Shown here piece by piece: positions 1 through 8,771 of a stretch of DNA of 39,598 nucleotides. A program made the position numbers and the translations under genes. The stretch spans positions 1-39,598 of the forward strand of contig CANJJB010000012.1 in the NCBI GenBank assembly GCA_947474635.1, written 5' to 3'. This stretch comes from Parachlamydiales bacterium (lineage in GTDB: Bacteria; Chlamydiota; Chlamydiia; Chlamydiales; Rhabdochlamydiaceae). The notes beneath the pieces are model-generated. The model was not told the origin of the DNA, searched no databases, and saw only the letters and a program-made list of their open reading frames with translations. Position 1 is the stretch's first letter. Each line of letters begins with the position of its first letter.

Positions 1-1141
1 AGATGATGATCGCAAGGACGATCTTTCCACCTGGAAGTTGATGCTGCTCTTTCTGATATTTTTTAACATACCTACCCATCCATACCATCAAAGGCGGCAG
101 GAGACCAAAGAGTAGAGCGCAGCTAATGCCTCCAGCGTATCTCAGAGCTGTGATAAACAGTCCTGGATAAACAAGAGCAATGATGGTTGCCGGGACAAAT
201 ACAGCTAAGCAAAGGCCAAATTTTTTGAGGCCTACTTTCTTGATTTTAAGGCCGTCTGCTAAAAAGTCGACAAAGGCAAGTGCAAGTGCGATATAAGATG
301 TCGTTAAAACAAAGAAAGCAAACCAACTGCCTATTTTAAAAATAACGGGGTTGTTAAGGATTTCTTTGAGAGGGATCGTGGCGATCTCTCCCCTTTGTTC
401 TCCTAGGATCAATCGATCAACAGGAATAATCCCTAGAATGAGCAACTCCCAAACCATGTACACAACTAAAGGAATAGCCGTTCCCAAGATAATAGATAGA
501 CGTACTTTTTTAACATTTCTGTTCATGTACGTCATGAGTGTCGGAATGATCAACTGGTATGTAAAGGCTGTAAAGAGCACGGGCAAGGCAGGCCAGGCTT
601 TTTTCCAATCTATATGAGTGAGTAATGAGCCTTGAACGCTTTTAGCTGAAGTGAAAATAAAAAGACTGTAGGACACAAGAACGCCTACCATCAAAATGAG
701 ATTAAATCGATCAACAGACCGCGTTCCTAAATAGACAACAGGTGAAAAAATAAGCACATAGAGAACCATAGAAGCCCATTCGGGCAAACCGCCTCCTATA
801 AGGGAGGTGACTGTTTCTCCGCCACCTGAGACGTGTGCAATCATAGCTGTTAAAAAAAGAAATAAGTACACAACCCAACAGATTGATTGCCCTATGGGAC
901 CGAGCAAGCGGTGTGTCATCGTGATCAAGTTAGCATCTTTGGGCATCCATACGCAGACTTCTAATAAAAGAAGTCCTGTACATAACATAAAAAACCAGGT
1001 CATGAGGTAAATCATCGTGGCAGGGAAAAATCCCCCGCCCCCTGTTGCAAGAGGAAGCGCGAGCATACCAACCCCAATGGTTGTTGCAGCGATGAGTAAA
1101 GTGCCTCCCACGACGTGACCAAAATGTTTCATGATATGCAT
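1..1141 (-). CDS. tyrP: Aromatic amino acid permease, TyrP-like (3' end outside window)
   Basis: The reverse strand stays open from an ATG at 1141 to the window edge, about 380 codons without a stop. The translation begins MHIMKHFGHVVGGTLLIAAT and is a chain of long hydrophobic helices; the early small-residue stretch (GGTLLIAATTIGVGMLALPL) is typical of the hydroxy/aromatic amino acid permease family (Trp/Tyr-specific proton symporters of the inner membrane). Family members run about 390-420 residues, so only the last helix or C-terminus should be missing. AAAGGA lies about 10 bases before the 1141 ATG; an in-frame ATG at 1132 is possible but less well spaced. Chlamydiae carry tyrP genes for importing host aromatic amino acids, which fits. 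Tyr versus Trp preference cannot be read from sequence. The gene is divergent from the rml cluster. Confidence 0.85.
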   Translation of the reverse strand, partial: MHIMKHFGHVVGGTLLIAATTIGVGMLALPLATGGGGFFPATMIYLMTWFFMLCTGLLLLEVCVWMPKDANLITMTHRLLGPIGQSICWVVYLFLFLTAMIAHVSGGGETVTSLIGGGLPEWASMVLYVLIFSPVVYLGTRSVDRFNLILMVGVLVSYSLFIFTSAKSVQGSLLTHIDWKKAWPALPVLFTAFTYQLIIPTLMTYMNRNVKKVRLSIILGTAIPLVVYMVWELLILGIIPVDRLILGEQRGEIATIPLKEILNNPVIFKIGSWFAFFVLTTSYIALALAFVDFLADGLKIKKVGLKKFGLCLAVFVPATIIALVYPGLFITALRYAGGISCALLFGLLPPLMVWMGRYVKKYQKEQHQLPGGKIVLAIII

Positions 1142-1236
1142 GTATATTCTTTCCTTTAAAGTCAAAAACCCGTTTTTTTGCGAATAATAGCCAAAAATAT
1201 AAACGAATTCTTCAAAAAAAGGCAAGATTGAATTAT

Positions 1237-1242
1237 TATACT
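1237..1242 (+). promoter_or_regulatory. Possible -10 box (TATACT) ahead of the rml-kdsB cluster
   Basis: TATACT sits 23 bases before the rmlC ATG, in the only upstream gap (1142-1265) of the four-gene cluster. The best -35 match, TTCAAA at 1211-1216, is 20 bases away, which is too far for a canonical promoter, so this is a weak call. Confidence 0.25.
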
Positions 1243-1265
1243 GAAGATAACAACAAAGAGTGGCA

Positions 1266-1799
1266 ATGGAAATTATAGACCTTTCAATCCCCGGATTAAA
1301 ACTAATTAAGCTTAAACCTCTACAAGATGAGCGGGGATTTTTTAAAGAATTTTATCAACAAGAGCGCTACCACAAAAAAGGGATGGAAGATGTCTTCCTC
1401 CAAGACAATTTTTCTTCTTCTAAAAAAGGAGTCTTAAGAGGGATGCATTTTCAGAGCCTTCCCGGTCAAGCCAAGTTAGTCTCTGTCATCCATGGAAAAA
1501 TTTTTGATGTTGCTGTAGACATACGCAAGGACTCTCCTACATTTGGACAGTGGGAAGGTGTTTATTTAGACGCAAACAACCACGAACAATTTTTTATCCC
1601 TGTGGGATTTGCTCATGGGTTTTATGTGATCGAAGATGCTCTTGTCCATTATAAAGTGAGCGCTCTCTACAATCCAAGTACTGAAAAAACTTTCCGTTTT
1701 GATGATCCTGCTTTTGGGATCAAGTGGCCCACAAGCCATCCTATTCTTTCACCAAAAGATCAAAATGCTCCGCTCTTTAATGAAGGAGCTTTTGCATGA
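1266..1799 (+). CDS. rmlC: dTDP-4-dehydrorhamnose 3,5-epimerase
   Basis: RmlC converts dTDP-4-keto-6-deoxyglucose to dTDP-4-keto-L-rhamnose, the third step of dTDP-L-rhamnose synthesis. The 177-residue product has the family's cupin features: GVLRGMHFQ with the catalytic His, the DIRKDSPTFGQW strand and FIPVGFAHGF; length matches the usual 180 or so. An upstream in-frame GTG at 1260 would add two residues, but I chose the ATG at 1266 because AAAGAG lies just before it and MEIIDLSIPG is a normal family start. It is the first gene of a head-to-tail cluster with rmlD, rmlB and kdsB, and overlaps rmlD by four bases (ATGA). The pathway's first enzyme, RmlA, is not in the window. Confidence 0.93.
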   Translation: MEIIDLSIPGLKLIKLKPLQDERGFFKEFYQQERYHKKGMEDVFLQDNFSSSKKGVLRGMHFQSLPGQAKLVSVIHGKIFDVAVDIRKDSPTFGQWEGVYLDANNHEQFFIPVGFAHGFYVIEDALVHYKVSALYNPSTEKTFRFDDPAFGIKWPTSHPILSPKDQNAPLFNEGAFA

Positions 1800-2656
1800 A
1801 ACTCTGGATCATGGGAGCCAAAGGATTTCTCGGGGCAGCGCTTTCTAAATTATGTGAAGAAAAAGGCATTGATTTTGTAGGAACAGGTAGGGAAGAAGCT
1901 GATATCACAAATCTTGAACACTTAAAAAACTTTTCATTTCAAGGGATTACGCACATTATCAACTGCGCAGCTTTTACCGATGTAGACCTGGCAGAAAAAA
2001 ACCCTGAGCAAGCTTTTTTAGTGAACGCAACAGGAGCTAAAAATGCAGGCCTTATAGCTCAAGAGATGGGGGTAAAAATCATTCATATCTCTACTGATTA
2101 TGTTTTTGATGGAGCCTTAGCAAGACCTTATACAGAGTCAGATCCTTGCACTCCTATTGACAACGTCTATGCGCGCTCAAAGTTACAAGGGGAAAAAAAT
2201 CTTTTAGAAGTTTGCCCTTCAGCTTGCATTATTCGCTCATCATGGCTCTTTGGAAAAGGTGGCAAAAATTTTATATCCTCTATTTTCCAAAAAATGCAAG
2301 AGGCCCCTCTTTTAAAAGTTATTTCCAACCAAAGAGGACGGCCGACTTTTGTAAACGATCTTGCGCATGTCATTCTTGCTATGCTTTCTTATTCGGGTAT
2401 CTACCATTTTGCAAATGGAGGAGAAGTCTCTCGTTTTGAAATTGCTAGGGAGATTTATAAAATGGCACAAACATTAAATATACCGCTTGTTTGCAGAGAA
2501 ATTATTCCTGTATTATCTGATACGTTTCCAACACCTGCAAAAAGACCTTCTTACTCTGTATTGGATACAACAAAAATAGAACAGGTATTGAACGCATCCC
2601 CAAGAGAATGGACAAACGCTTTAAATGAGTATTTATGCGCTATAAAAACATACTAA
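1796..2656 (+). CDS. rmlD: dTDP-4-dehydrorhamnose reductase
   Basis: RmlD reduces dTDP-4-keto-L-rhamnose to dTDP-L-rhamnose with NAD(P)H. The 286-residue protein is a short-chain-dehydrogenase-type Rossmann protein: GAKGFLG nucleotide-binding loop near residues 7-13, STDYVFDG with the active-site Thr, and the YARSK catalytic Tyr/Lys pair. PTFVNDLA and a C-terminal RPSYSVLDT stretch are typical of the RmlD family. The start is secure: AAGGAG lies seven bases upstream and the ATG overlaps the rmlC stop as ATGA, suggesting translational coupling. The 3' end overlaps rmlB by 22 bases. Confidence 0.94.
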   Translation: MKLWIMGAKGFLGAALSKLCEEKGIDFVGTGREEADITNLEHLKNFSFQGITHIINCAAFTDVDLAEKNPEQAFLVNATGAKNAGLIAQEMGVKIIHISTDYVFDGALARPYTESDPCTPIDNVYARSKLQGEKNLLEVCPSACIIRSSWLFGKGGKNFISSIFQKMQEAPLLKVISNQRGRPTFVNDLAHVILAMLSYSGIYHFANGGEVSRFEIAREIYKMAQTLNIPLVCREIIPVLSDTFPTPAKRPSYSVLDTTKIEQVLNASPREWTNALNEYLCAIKTY

Positions 2657-3630
2657 TCACCGGCGGTGCCGGCTTTATTGGATCCGCTTTAATCCGCTAT
2701 GGTCTTAATAGACTAGATGGTCTTGCAAAAATCGTTAATTTAGACGCGCTCACTTATGCGGGCAATCTGGATAATCTCTCATCCATTGCCCATGACCCTA
2801 GGTATGTGTTTGTGCATGGTGATATTTGCGATACTGCCCTTGTTCAAAAGTTATGTGAAGAACATCAGATTGAAGCGATTATTCACTGTGCAGCAGAAAG
2901 TCATGTCGACCGAAGCATTGCATCACCTAAAGCATTTTTAGATACCAATATCTATGGAACATTTTCCCTTTTAGAAGTCGTGAAAACATTGCCTCATATC
3001 CACTTTCACCATATTTCAACAGATGAAGTGTATGGATCACTAGAAGTAGGCGCTTTCCATGAAGAGTCTCTCTATAGACCTAACTCCCCTTATGCAGCAT
3101 CTAAAGCAGCAAGCGACCACTTAGTAAGAGCGTGGGCTCACACTTTTGGCCTCTCTATTACCCTATCTCACTGCACAAATAATTATGGACCTTACCAATA
3201 CGATGAAAAATTTATTCCCCGTATGATTTTAAACTGCCTAGATAAAAAACCTCTCCCTGTTTATGGCACAGGAACAAATGTGAGAGATTGGGTCTATGTA
3301 GATGATCATGCAGAAGCTGTCTTTACAATTTTAGATAAAGGGTCTCGTGGTGAAGTCTATGACATCGGCGGAGAATGTGAAAAAAGAAACATCGATCTTC
3401 TCCATGAGATCATCTCTCATGTTGCAGATCTCACAAATGAGCCACCTTCTTCTTTCTTATCGCTCATCACATTTGTGGATGACAGAGCAGGTCACGATTT
3501 CCGTTATGCAATCAACTGCAGCAAAATAAAAAAAGAACTTAGCTGGAATCAGTCCCACTCTTTTGCTGAGGGGCTGCGTAAAACAGTTGAATGGTACATC
3601 AACAAATACTCTCATGTGGGGTCTGTATGA
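2635..3630 (+). CDS. rmlB: dTDP-glucose 4,6-dehydratase
   Basis: RmlB turns dTDP-glucose into dTDP-4-keto-6-deoxyglucose, the second step toward dTDP-rhamnose. The 331-residue protein opens with MRYKNILITGGAGFIGS (NAD-binding GGAGFIG), followed by STDEVYGS and the YAASK catalytic pair; CTNNYGPYQYDEKFIP is the sugar-nucleotide-binding signature of this subfamily. The gene starts inside the end of rmlD (22-base overlap) and its stop overlaps the kdsB ATG (ATGA), so the four genes almost certainly share one mRNA. The order rmlC-rmlD-rmlB differs from the common rmlBADC arrangement, and rmlA is missing from the cluster. Confidence 0.95.
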   Translation: MRYKNILITGGAGFIGSALIRYGLNRLDGLAKIVNLDALTYAGNLDNLSSIAHDPRYVFVHGDICDTALVQKLCEEHQIEAIIHCAAESHVDRSIASPKAFLDTNIYGTFSLLEVVKTLPHIHFHHISTDEVYGSLEVGAFHEESLYRPNSPYAASKAASDHLVRAWAHTFGLSITLSHCTNNYGPYQYDEKFIPRMILNCLDKKPLPVYGTGTNVRDWVYVDDHAEAVFTILDKGSRGEVYDIGGECEKRNIDLLHEIISHVADLTNEPPSSFLSLITFVDDRAGHDFRYAINCSKIKKELSWNQSHSFAEGLRKTVEWYINKYSHVGSV

Positions 3631-4376
3631 AGAAAAAAATCACCTGTGTTATACCCGCAAGATTGCAATCTTCTCGCTTTCCTAGAAAGATCTTAGCGTC
3701 TCTTGGAGGAAAACCCCTCATCCAAAGAGTGTGGGAAGCTGCCAAGGAAGTCTCTCTCTTTGATTCTGTTGTTATTGCTGTCGACGCTGAGGAAACAGCA
3801 GAAATTGTGCGCTCATTCGGAGGAGAGGCTCTTATGACATCTCCTGATTGCACTTCAGGAACAGCGCGCCTTGTCGAACTTAAGACAAAAGGTCTCATCG
3901 AGGGCGATATCTTTGTGAACTGGCAAGGAGATGAACCGTTCATTCATCAAACGATGATTGCCGATCTCTTACAATCTGTTCAGGAAGATACAGCAGGTAT
4001 ATGGACACTCAAAAAACGCTGTGGACACTCTGATGTACACTCCCCCCACATCGCAAAAGTTGTCTCTGACCATGAAGGCTTTGCCCTCTATTTTTCTAGA
4101 AGTCCCATCCCTTTCTACCGCGATATTCAAGCAAAAGATCAGCACGTATATTTCAAACATGTTGGCATTTACGCTTTTACAGGAAATGCGCTAGATAAAC
4201 TTCAAAACTTGCCCTATTGTTACTTAGAACAAGCAGAAATGCTAGAGCAACTCTCTTTTCTCTACCATGGGCTCAAAATCAAGGTGCATGAAACGCAGCA
4301 TGAAGTGCTAGGAATTGATCTACCACATCAACTTGCTATGGCAGAATCTATTCTGCAACTTCACGCAACTTCTTAA
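3627..4376 (+). CDS. kdsB: CMP-KDO synthetase (3-deoxy-manno-octulosonate cytidylyltransferase)
   Basis: KdsB activates Kdo as CMP-Kdo for the inner core of lipopolysaccharide, an essential step in Gram-negative bacteria including chlamydiae. The 249-residue protein shows IPARLQSSRFPRKIL (nucleotide-binding N-terminus), NWQGDEPFI (metal/CTP-binding), KHVGIYAF and LEQAEMLEQL, all family signatures. A longer frame opens at 3591, but the ATG at 3627 fits better: the protein then begins MKKKITCVIPAR as in homologues, and it forms an ATGA overlap with the rmlB stop. The gene ends inside the opposing zinc-ribbon gene (29-base convergent overlap). Placement with rml genes suggests all four serve surface polysaccharide. 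Confidence 0.94.
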   Translation: MKKKITCVIPARLQSSRFPRKILASLGGKPLIQRVWEAAKEVSLFDSVVIAVDAEETAEIVRSFGGEALMTSPDCTSGTARLVELKTKGLIEGDIFVNWQGDEPFIHQTMIADLLQSVQEDTAGIWTLKKRCGHSDVHSPHIAKVVSDHEGFALYFSRSPIPFYRDIQAKDQHVYFKHVGIYAFTGNALDKLQNLPYCYLEQAEMLEQLSFLYHGLKIKVHETQHEVLGIDLPHQLAMAESILQLHATS

Positions 4377-4851
4377 TGCCGAAGTAAAAGAGAGGAGCTG
4401 CGACAAGAAGAAAGAGGAACCAGTAGCCTGCGTTCATTTCAAGTGTAACAACACCTTTGTCTGCAAAAAAGAATTGCAGAATACCTAAGATAAATAAATT
4501 ACCACCAACGCTAAGAGAAAAGATGGGCCAGAAACTTTTATTCCAGTCTTTATCTTTCAACTCTTCTTTTGAGGATTGTTCAGGAAGAAAATCATCGCTT
4601 TTTTCACTTGTTGAACCAAAAAACTTTTTTTCTTCGTTAACTAAAAAATTGGATGCCAAGTTGCTCTTGGGTTGATAAGGAGGCGCATAGCGAGAATTAA
4701 AATTCTCTTGTAGAGAAGAACTTTTTGCCGCAAGAGACTCTTTAACAGCCTCTACAGGTACTTGAGCAAAACAATAGGGACATTGTCCCACGTCTACAGG
4801 AATCTTTCCACTACAGTTGGGACACGCTTTTTGACGATCTACAGCCTTCAT
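4348..4851 (-). CDS. Conserved zinc-ribbon membrane protein of unknown function
   Basis: The 167-residue protein begins with a double-CxxC zinc ribbon (CPNCSGKIPVDVGQCPYC, about residues 10-27), continues with a polar, probably disordered stretch rich in Ser, Glu and Lys, and ends with two membrane helices (about 108-129 and 140-160). The zinc ribbon would face one side of the inner membrane. AGAGG lies six bases before the ATG. Function is unknown. Its position next to lpdA-lipA on the opposite strand resembles the small hypothetical gene beside lpdA in Chlamydia (I recall CT556), so it is likely a chlamydial core gene; that equivalence is by position only. Its last 29 bases overlap the end of kdsB. 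Confidence 0.75.
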   Translation of the reverse strand: MKAVDRQKACPNCSGKIPVDVGQCPYCFAQVPVEAVKESLAAKSSSLQENFNSRYAPPYQPKSNLASNFLVNEEKKFFGSTSEKSDDFLPEQSSKEELKDKDWNKSFWPIFSLSVGGNLFILGILQFFFADKGVVTLEMNAGYWFLFLLVAAPLFYFGIKKLREVAE

Positions 4852-4952
4852 ACAAACCTCTTTTTAATCTGATCATAAAACTTAGCATGTTTTTTTTCCT
4901 TATCTTTGATACAATTTGGAGTAAATAATCATCAAAAAGGGTTTTTACATAC

Positions 4953-6356
4953 ATGGCAACGCAAGAAATTTTCGATATAGCAATCATTGGAGCAGGACCA
5001 GGTGGATATGTAGCAGCAATTAAAGCCTCACAAAACGGCAAAAAAGTTGCATTAATTGACAAGGGACCTTTTGGCGGCACCTGTCTCAACGTTGGATGTA
5101 TTCCAACAAAAACACTTTTGTCTAACGCTCTTGTCTTAAATAAAGTTAAACATGCAGCAGACTTTGGAATTACGACAGGCCCTATCTCTTTTGATTTTTC
5201 TCATATGAAAACGCGTAAAGATAATGTCATACAATCGATCCGCAAAAGTTTAGAAGGTCTTATTCAGTCTAATGGCATCACGATCTTTAGGGGATCTGCT
5301 GAGTTTCTATCCCCTAAAGAGCTCAAAGTAAAAGGTGAAAGTAATTGTGTCATCCAAGCAGAAAAAATCATCATTGCCACGGGCTCAGAACCTCTCGATG
5401 TTCCCTCATTTCCTTGCGATCACAAAAAAATCCTCAACTCAACTTCCATCCTTGAGCTGACAACACTTCCAAAAACACTTGCGATCATCGGCGGCGGCTA
5501 CATCGGTTGTGAATTTGCTTCTCTCTATGCGGAACTCGGCGTCAAGGTGATCATCTTAGAAGCACTGCCTTCTATTGTGGCGCTCCAAGGAAAGGCCATT
5601 GCAGATCATTTGACTTCTGTTTTCAAGAAACAAGGTATTGAGATCCGTACAAATGTGTTTGTAGAAAGCGTTGATACTTCTGCGGGCGTCTCTGTGCGTC
5701 TCAAAGATGGGTCAGCCATTAGCTGCGACGCAGTACTTGTCTCTGTCGGCAGAAAGATCCACTCGAAAGATCTAGGATTAGAAAAAGCAGGTGTCCTTAC
5801 TTCTGAAAAAGGGCCTATCCCTGTAAATGAGAAAATGGAAACCAATGTTCCTGGCATTTACGCCATCGGCGATGTCACGGGCAAAGCAATGCTAGCGCAC
5901 GTAGCTTCCCACCAAGGCCTAATAGCTGCTGCTAACGCATGTGGCCAGGAAGCTACGATGCACTATAACGCTGTTCCTGCTGTTATTTTCACAAACCCTG
6001 AAATTGCAACGGTAGGACTTACTCTTGAGCAAGCTTTAGAAGCTGGCCACAATGCAGCTCTTGGCAAATTTCCCTTCCAAGCTCTTGGAAAAGCGATTGC
6101 CTCTTTAGAAACAGGCGGGTTTGCACAAGTTGTGATCGATAAAAAAACCCACCAAATTTTAGGTGCCCAAGTGATCGGGTCTGAAGCCTCTGTCTTAATT
6201 GCTGAAATGGCCCTTGCTATTAGCAATGAACTCACGTTAGAGTGCGTAACAGATACGATCCATGCTCACCCCACGCTTGCTGAAGCATGGCTAGAAGCTG
6301 CGCTCATTTCTAATGAGACACCTATTCACTTTCCTCCTAAAATCAAGAGGACTTAA
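4953..6356 (+). CDS. lpdA: Dihydrolipoyl dehydrogenase (E3)
   Basis: This flavoenzyme re-oxidises dihydrolipoamide in the 2-oxoacid dehydrogenase complexes, passing electrons to NAD+. In the 467-residue protein: FAD-binding GAGPGG (about 13-18), the redox-active disulfide GGTCLNVGC (Cys44/Cys49), NAD-binding GGGYIGCEFASLYAELG near residue 180, the second FAD segment YAIGDVTG, and the C-terminal His-Glu dyad in HAHPTLAEAWLEAA. Length and all catalytic residues are complete. It is followed after three bases by lipA, as in Chlamydia. The upstream gap (4852-4952) is AT-rich with no clear Shine-Dalgarno sequence before the ATG. Confidence 0.96.
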   Translation: MATQEIFDIAIIGAGPGGYVAAIKASQNGKKVALIDKGPFGGTCLNVGCIPTKTLLSNALVLNKVKHAADFGITTGPISFDFSHMKTRKDNVIQSIRKSLEGLIQSNGITIFRGSAEFLSPKELKVKGESNCVIQAEKIIIATGSEPLDVPSFPCDHKKILNSTSILELTTLPKTLAIIGGGYIGCEFASLYAELGVKVIILEALPSIVALQGKAIADHLTSVFKKQGIEIRTNVFVESVDTSAGVSVRLKDGSAISCDAVLVSVGRKIHSKDLGLEKAGVLTSEKGPIPVNEKMETNVPGIYAIGDVTGKAMLAHVASHQGLIAAANACGQEATMHYNAVPAVIFTNPEIATVGLTLEQALEAGHNAALGKFPFQALGKAIASLETGGFAQVVIDKKTHQILGAQVIGSEASVLIAEMALAISNELTLECVTDTIHAHPTLAEAWLEAALISNETPIHFPPKIKRT

Positions 6357-6359
6357 AAG

Positions 6360-7325
6360 ATGTTTAATGAAGATATGTTCGATGCAAGGCCCAAAGTAAG
6401 GTTGAAAATTCTCAATAATTTACCTCCCAACCCTGAGAACATACCTTTAAATGACAGCACAGCTCAAGGAAGATTTCCTTCGTGGCTACATAGAAAGCTA
6501 CCTAAAGGGGGCTTTTTTAAAACCAACTCGATTTTGAAAAAGTACCGTCTCAACACCGTCTGTGAAGAAGCCAAATGCCCCAATCGTTTCGAGTGCTACT
6601 CTAAAAAAACAGCTACTTTCTTAGCCCTTGGAAAAGAGTGCACGCGCAGTTGTAGCTTTTGCGATATCGACTTTTCTAAAGCACCGAAGGCTCCAGAAGT
6701 AGACGAGCCTGAGCGCATTGCTCTCTCTGTGAAAGAGCTCGGCCTTTCCCACGTTGTGATCACCATGGTGGCAAGAGATGATCTTCCTGATGGAGGTGCT
6801 GCCCACTTAGCAGAGATCATTCGAGAAACACGTAGAGAAAATCCCTCTTGCACAATTGAAGTATTGACATCTGACTTTCATGGTAATTTTGCAGCCCTTG
6901 ATCTTGTTCTTAATGAACATCCCGAAGTATTTAACCACAATATCGAAACAGTCAGAGCGCTTTCTCCCCGCATTCGCCATAAAGCTACCTATGATCGCAC
7001 TTTAGCTCTACTCCAGTACGTGACCGCTTCCAAAAAAATTGAGTTCGTCAAGTCAGGGATCATGGTAGGTCTTGGAGAAACAGATGCCCAAGTTCAAGAA
7101 ACCATCCGCGATCTTCATGAAGCAGGATGCACCATCATCACAATCGGGCATTATCTCCAAGCCAATCGCCAGCGCATTTCCGTCAAAGCCTTCATAACTC
7201 CCGAGCAATTTAAAGCTTACGAAGAGTACGGCCTCTCTATAGGTGTTGCTCAAATGTACTGCGGGCCTTTTGTCAGATCTAGCTATAACGCCAAAGAAGT
7301 GATCAGTCTTTCTAAAAGCATGTAA
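6360..7325 (+). CDS. lipA: Lipoyl synthase (radical SAM)
   Basis: LipA inserts two sulfur atoms into protein-bound octanoyl groups to make lipoyl cofactor. The 321-residue protein has the auxiliary-cluster motif CEEAKCPNRFEC, the radical-SAM cluster motif CTRSCSFC and the C-terminal RSSYNA whose Ser coordinates the auxiliary cluster. GAGG about ten bases upstream supports the ATG at 6360, and lpdA ends at 6356, so the two are co-transcribed: LipA makes the cofactor that LpdA regenerates. The N-terminal extension of about 45 residues before the first conserved segment is moderately long but ordinary. Confidence 0.96.
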   Translation: MFNEDMFDARPKVRLKILNNLPPNPENIPLNDSTAQGRFPSWLHRKLPKGGFFKTNSILKKYRLNTVCEEAKCPNRFECYSKKTATFLALGKECTRSCSFCDIDFSKAPKAPEVDEPERIALSVKELGLSHVVITMVARDDLPDGGAAHLAEIIRETRRENPSCTIEVLTSDFHGNFAALDLVLNEHPEVFNHNIETVRALSPRIRHKATYDRTLALLQYVTASKKIEFVKSGIMVGLGETDAQVQETIRDLHEAGCTIITIGHYLQANRQRISVKAFITPEQFKAYEEYGLSIGVAQMYCGPFVRSSYNAKEVISLSKSM

Positions 7326-7343
7326 CCTACTGATACATAGCCT

Positions 7344-7416
7344 TTTTCATGACCTCATGAAAATGGTCATCCCTCACATCCACATAAATTAAAATCATTT
7401 ACACATAAAATGATTT
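7344..7416 (+). repeat. AT-rich inverted repeats after lipA
   Basis: The 207-base gap between lipA and glgC carries three inverted repeats. TTTTCATGA (7344-7352) pairs with TCATGAAAA (7355-7363). ATGACC (7349-7354) pairs alternatively with GGTCAT (7365-7370). AAATCATTT (7392-7400) pairs with AAATGATTT (7408-7416) over a 7-base loop. None has a GC-rich stem followed by a T-run, so they are not convincing intrinsic terminators; they could be mRNA 3'-end structures or operator sites. I see no gene in this gap. Confidence 0.35.
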
Positions 7417-7532
7417 ATAGTACACGAATATTAAAAGTGTATTATAAGCGCTATGTGCGCTCTATTTTGTAATTAAAATGCGAATAAAAGCATAGGCACA
7501 TCTTGATAACAGAGGAATCACAGGAAAAGTTG

Positions 7533-8771
7533 ATGCAAAGACATCCAAATCAGCAAGACCAAGTGGTCGGCATCATTTTAGCAGGCGGCAGGGGCACTCG
7601 GTTGTTTCCTTTGACGCAGACTCACTGCAAGCCTGCTGTGGGGTTCGGGGGTAAATTTAAACTCATTGATATCCCTGTGTCTAATGCATTGAACGCAGGC
7701 ATTACCAACCTTTTTGTGATCTCTCAGTATTTTGTTCCTCATTTGCAAGATCACCTGAGATCTTCCTATTACTTTGACATCTTCCGCAATAGTCAAATTA
7801 GAATACTATCACCCACAACACAATCCTCTTCCCGAGCATGCTTTGAAGGATCAGGGGATGCGGTTCGTAAGAATCTAGAAGAAATCCTGAAAACCCCTTG
7901 CTCTTATTTCATAATTTTATGCGGGGATCAGGTCTATAATATAGACTTTCAGAGCATACTGAAGCGCGCCAAAGAAACCGATGCAGATCTCATGATTGCC
8001 TCAATTAGCGTTGAGGAAAAAGAGGCTAGACGGATGGGCGTTTTAAAAATTGATAAAACAGATCATATTCTCGATTTTTTTGAAAAGCCTCAAGATGCCA
8101 AAACCCTTAGCTCTTTTGCTATACCCAATAAAGAAAAGCCTTCTTTTTTGGGCTCTATGGGCATTTACGTCTTTAAGAGGGAAGCCCTTGTTGCTCTATT
8201 GCAAGAGAAAGGAGATGACTTTGGACTCCATCTGATTCCCCTTCAGATCAAAAAAGGAAAAACCTTTGCTTATATATATGAAGGATATTGGGTCGATATC
8301 GGAACTATCAGGTCTTTTCATAAAGCAAATCTTGATCTTGTCAGTGGCGCCTTATGCCTTAATATGTACGATGAAAAAAATCCTATTTATACACGGTTTC
8401 AAAAGCTGCCTAGCCCCTTTATTAAAAATGCCCATATTGCAAACTCACTGATCAGCGAAGGCTCTATCATAGAAGCAAGTGAAATTGAAAATTGCGTGAT
8501 CGGGCTGCGATCGGTGATCCAAGAAGGAACTAAAATCTACAGCTCCATTCTTATGGAAAACCCCTCTTATTCCCTTTCTCACAAGTTCTCCATAGGCAAA
8601 AATTGCCTAATTAAAGACACAATTATCGATGAACAAGTATGCATTGGAAATAATGTCCAGCTGGTCAACAAAAAGAAACTGCAGCACTTCGATGGCAATG
8701 GTATTTATATCCGAGATGGCATTATTATCGTGCCTGCGGGGACAAACCTCCCTGACAACTTTGAACTATGA
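7533..8771 (+). CDS. glgC: Glucose-1-phosphate adenylyltransferase
   Basis: GlgC makes ADP-glucose for glycogen synthesis, a pathway retained by chlamydiae. The N-terminal nucleotidyltransferase domain shows GGRGTRLFPLT, KPAVGFGGKFKLIDIPVSN, GDQVY, FEKP and GYWVDIGTI; the C-terminal third reads as a left-handed beta-helix (short hexapeptide-like repeats such as IGKNCLIKDTIIDE). The frame is open from a TTG at 7503, but I prefer the ATG at 7533, which has AGGA seven bases upstream; the product is then 412 residues. The gene overlaps the next by four bases (ATGA). GlgC followed by this metallophosphoesterase is also seen in Chlamydia. Confidence 0.94.
   Translation: MQRHPNQQDQVVGIILAGGRGTRLFPLTQTHCKPAVGFGGKFKLIDIPVSNALNAGITNLFVISQYFVPHLQDHLRSSYYFDIFRNSQIRILSPTTQSSSRACFEGSGDAVRKNLEEILKTPCSYFIILCGDQVYNIDFQSILKRAKETDADLMIASISVEEKEARRMGVLKIDKTDHILDFFEKPQDAKTLSSFAIPNKEKPSFLGSMGIYVFKREALVALLQEKGDDFGLHLIPLQIKKGKTFAYIYEGYWVDIGTIRSFHKANLDLVSGALCLNMYDEKNPIYTRFQKLPSPFIKNAHIANSLISEGSIIEASEIENCVIGLRSVIQEGTKIYSSILMENPSYSLSHKFSIGKNCLIKDTIIDEQVCIGNNVQLVNKKKLQHFDGNGIYIRDGIIIVPAGTNLPDNFEL

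Noticed and set aside
351-1010. Forward frames of 88 and 67 codons near the left edge
   Set aside because: Both lie antisense to the TyrP-like permease, whose reverse frame is open throughout with clear membrane-protein character.
7392-7416. Intrinsic terminator between lipA and glgC
   Set aside because: The stem is purely AT-rich apart from one C-G pair and no T-run follows, so I list it only as an inverted repeat.
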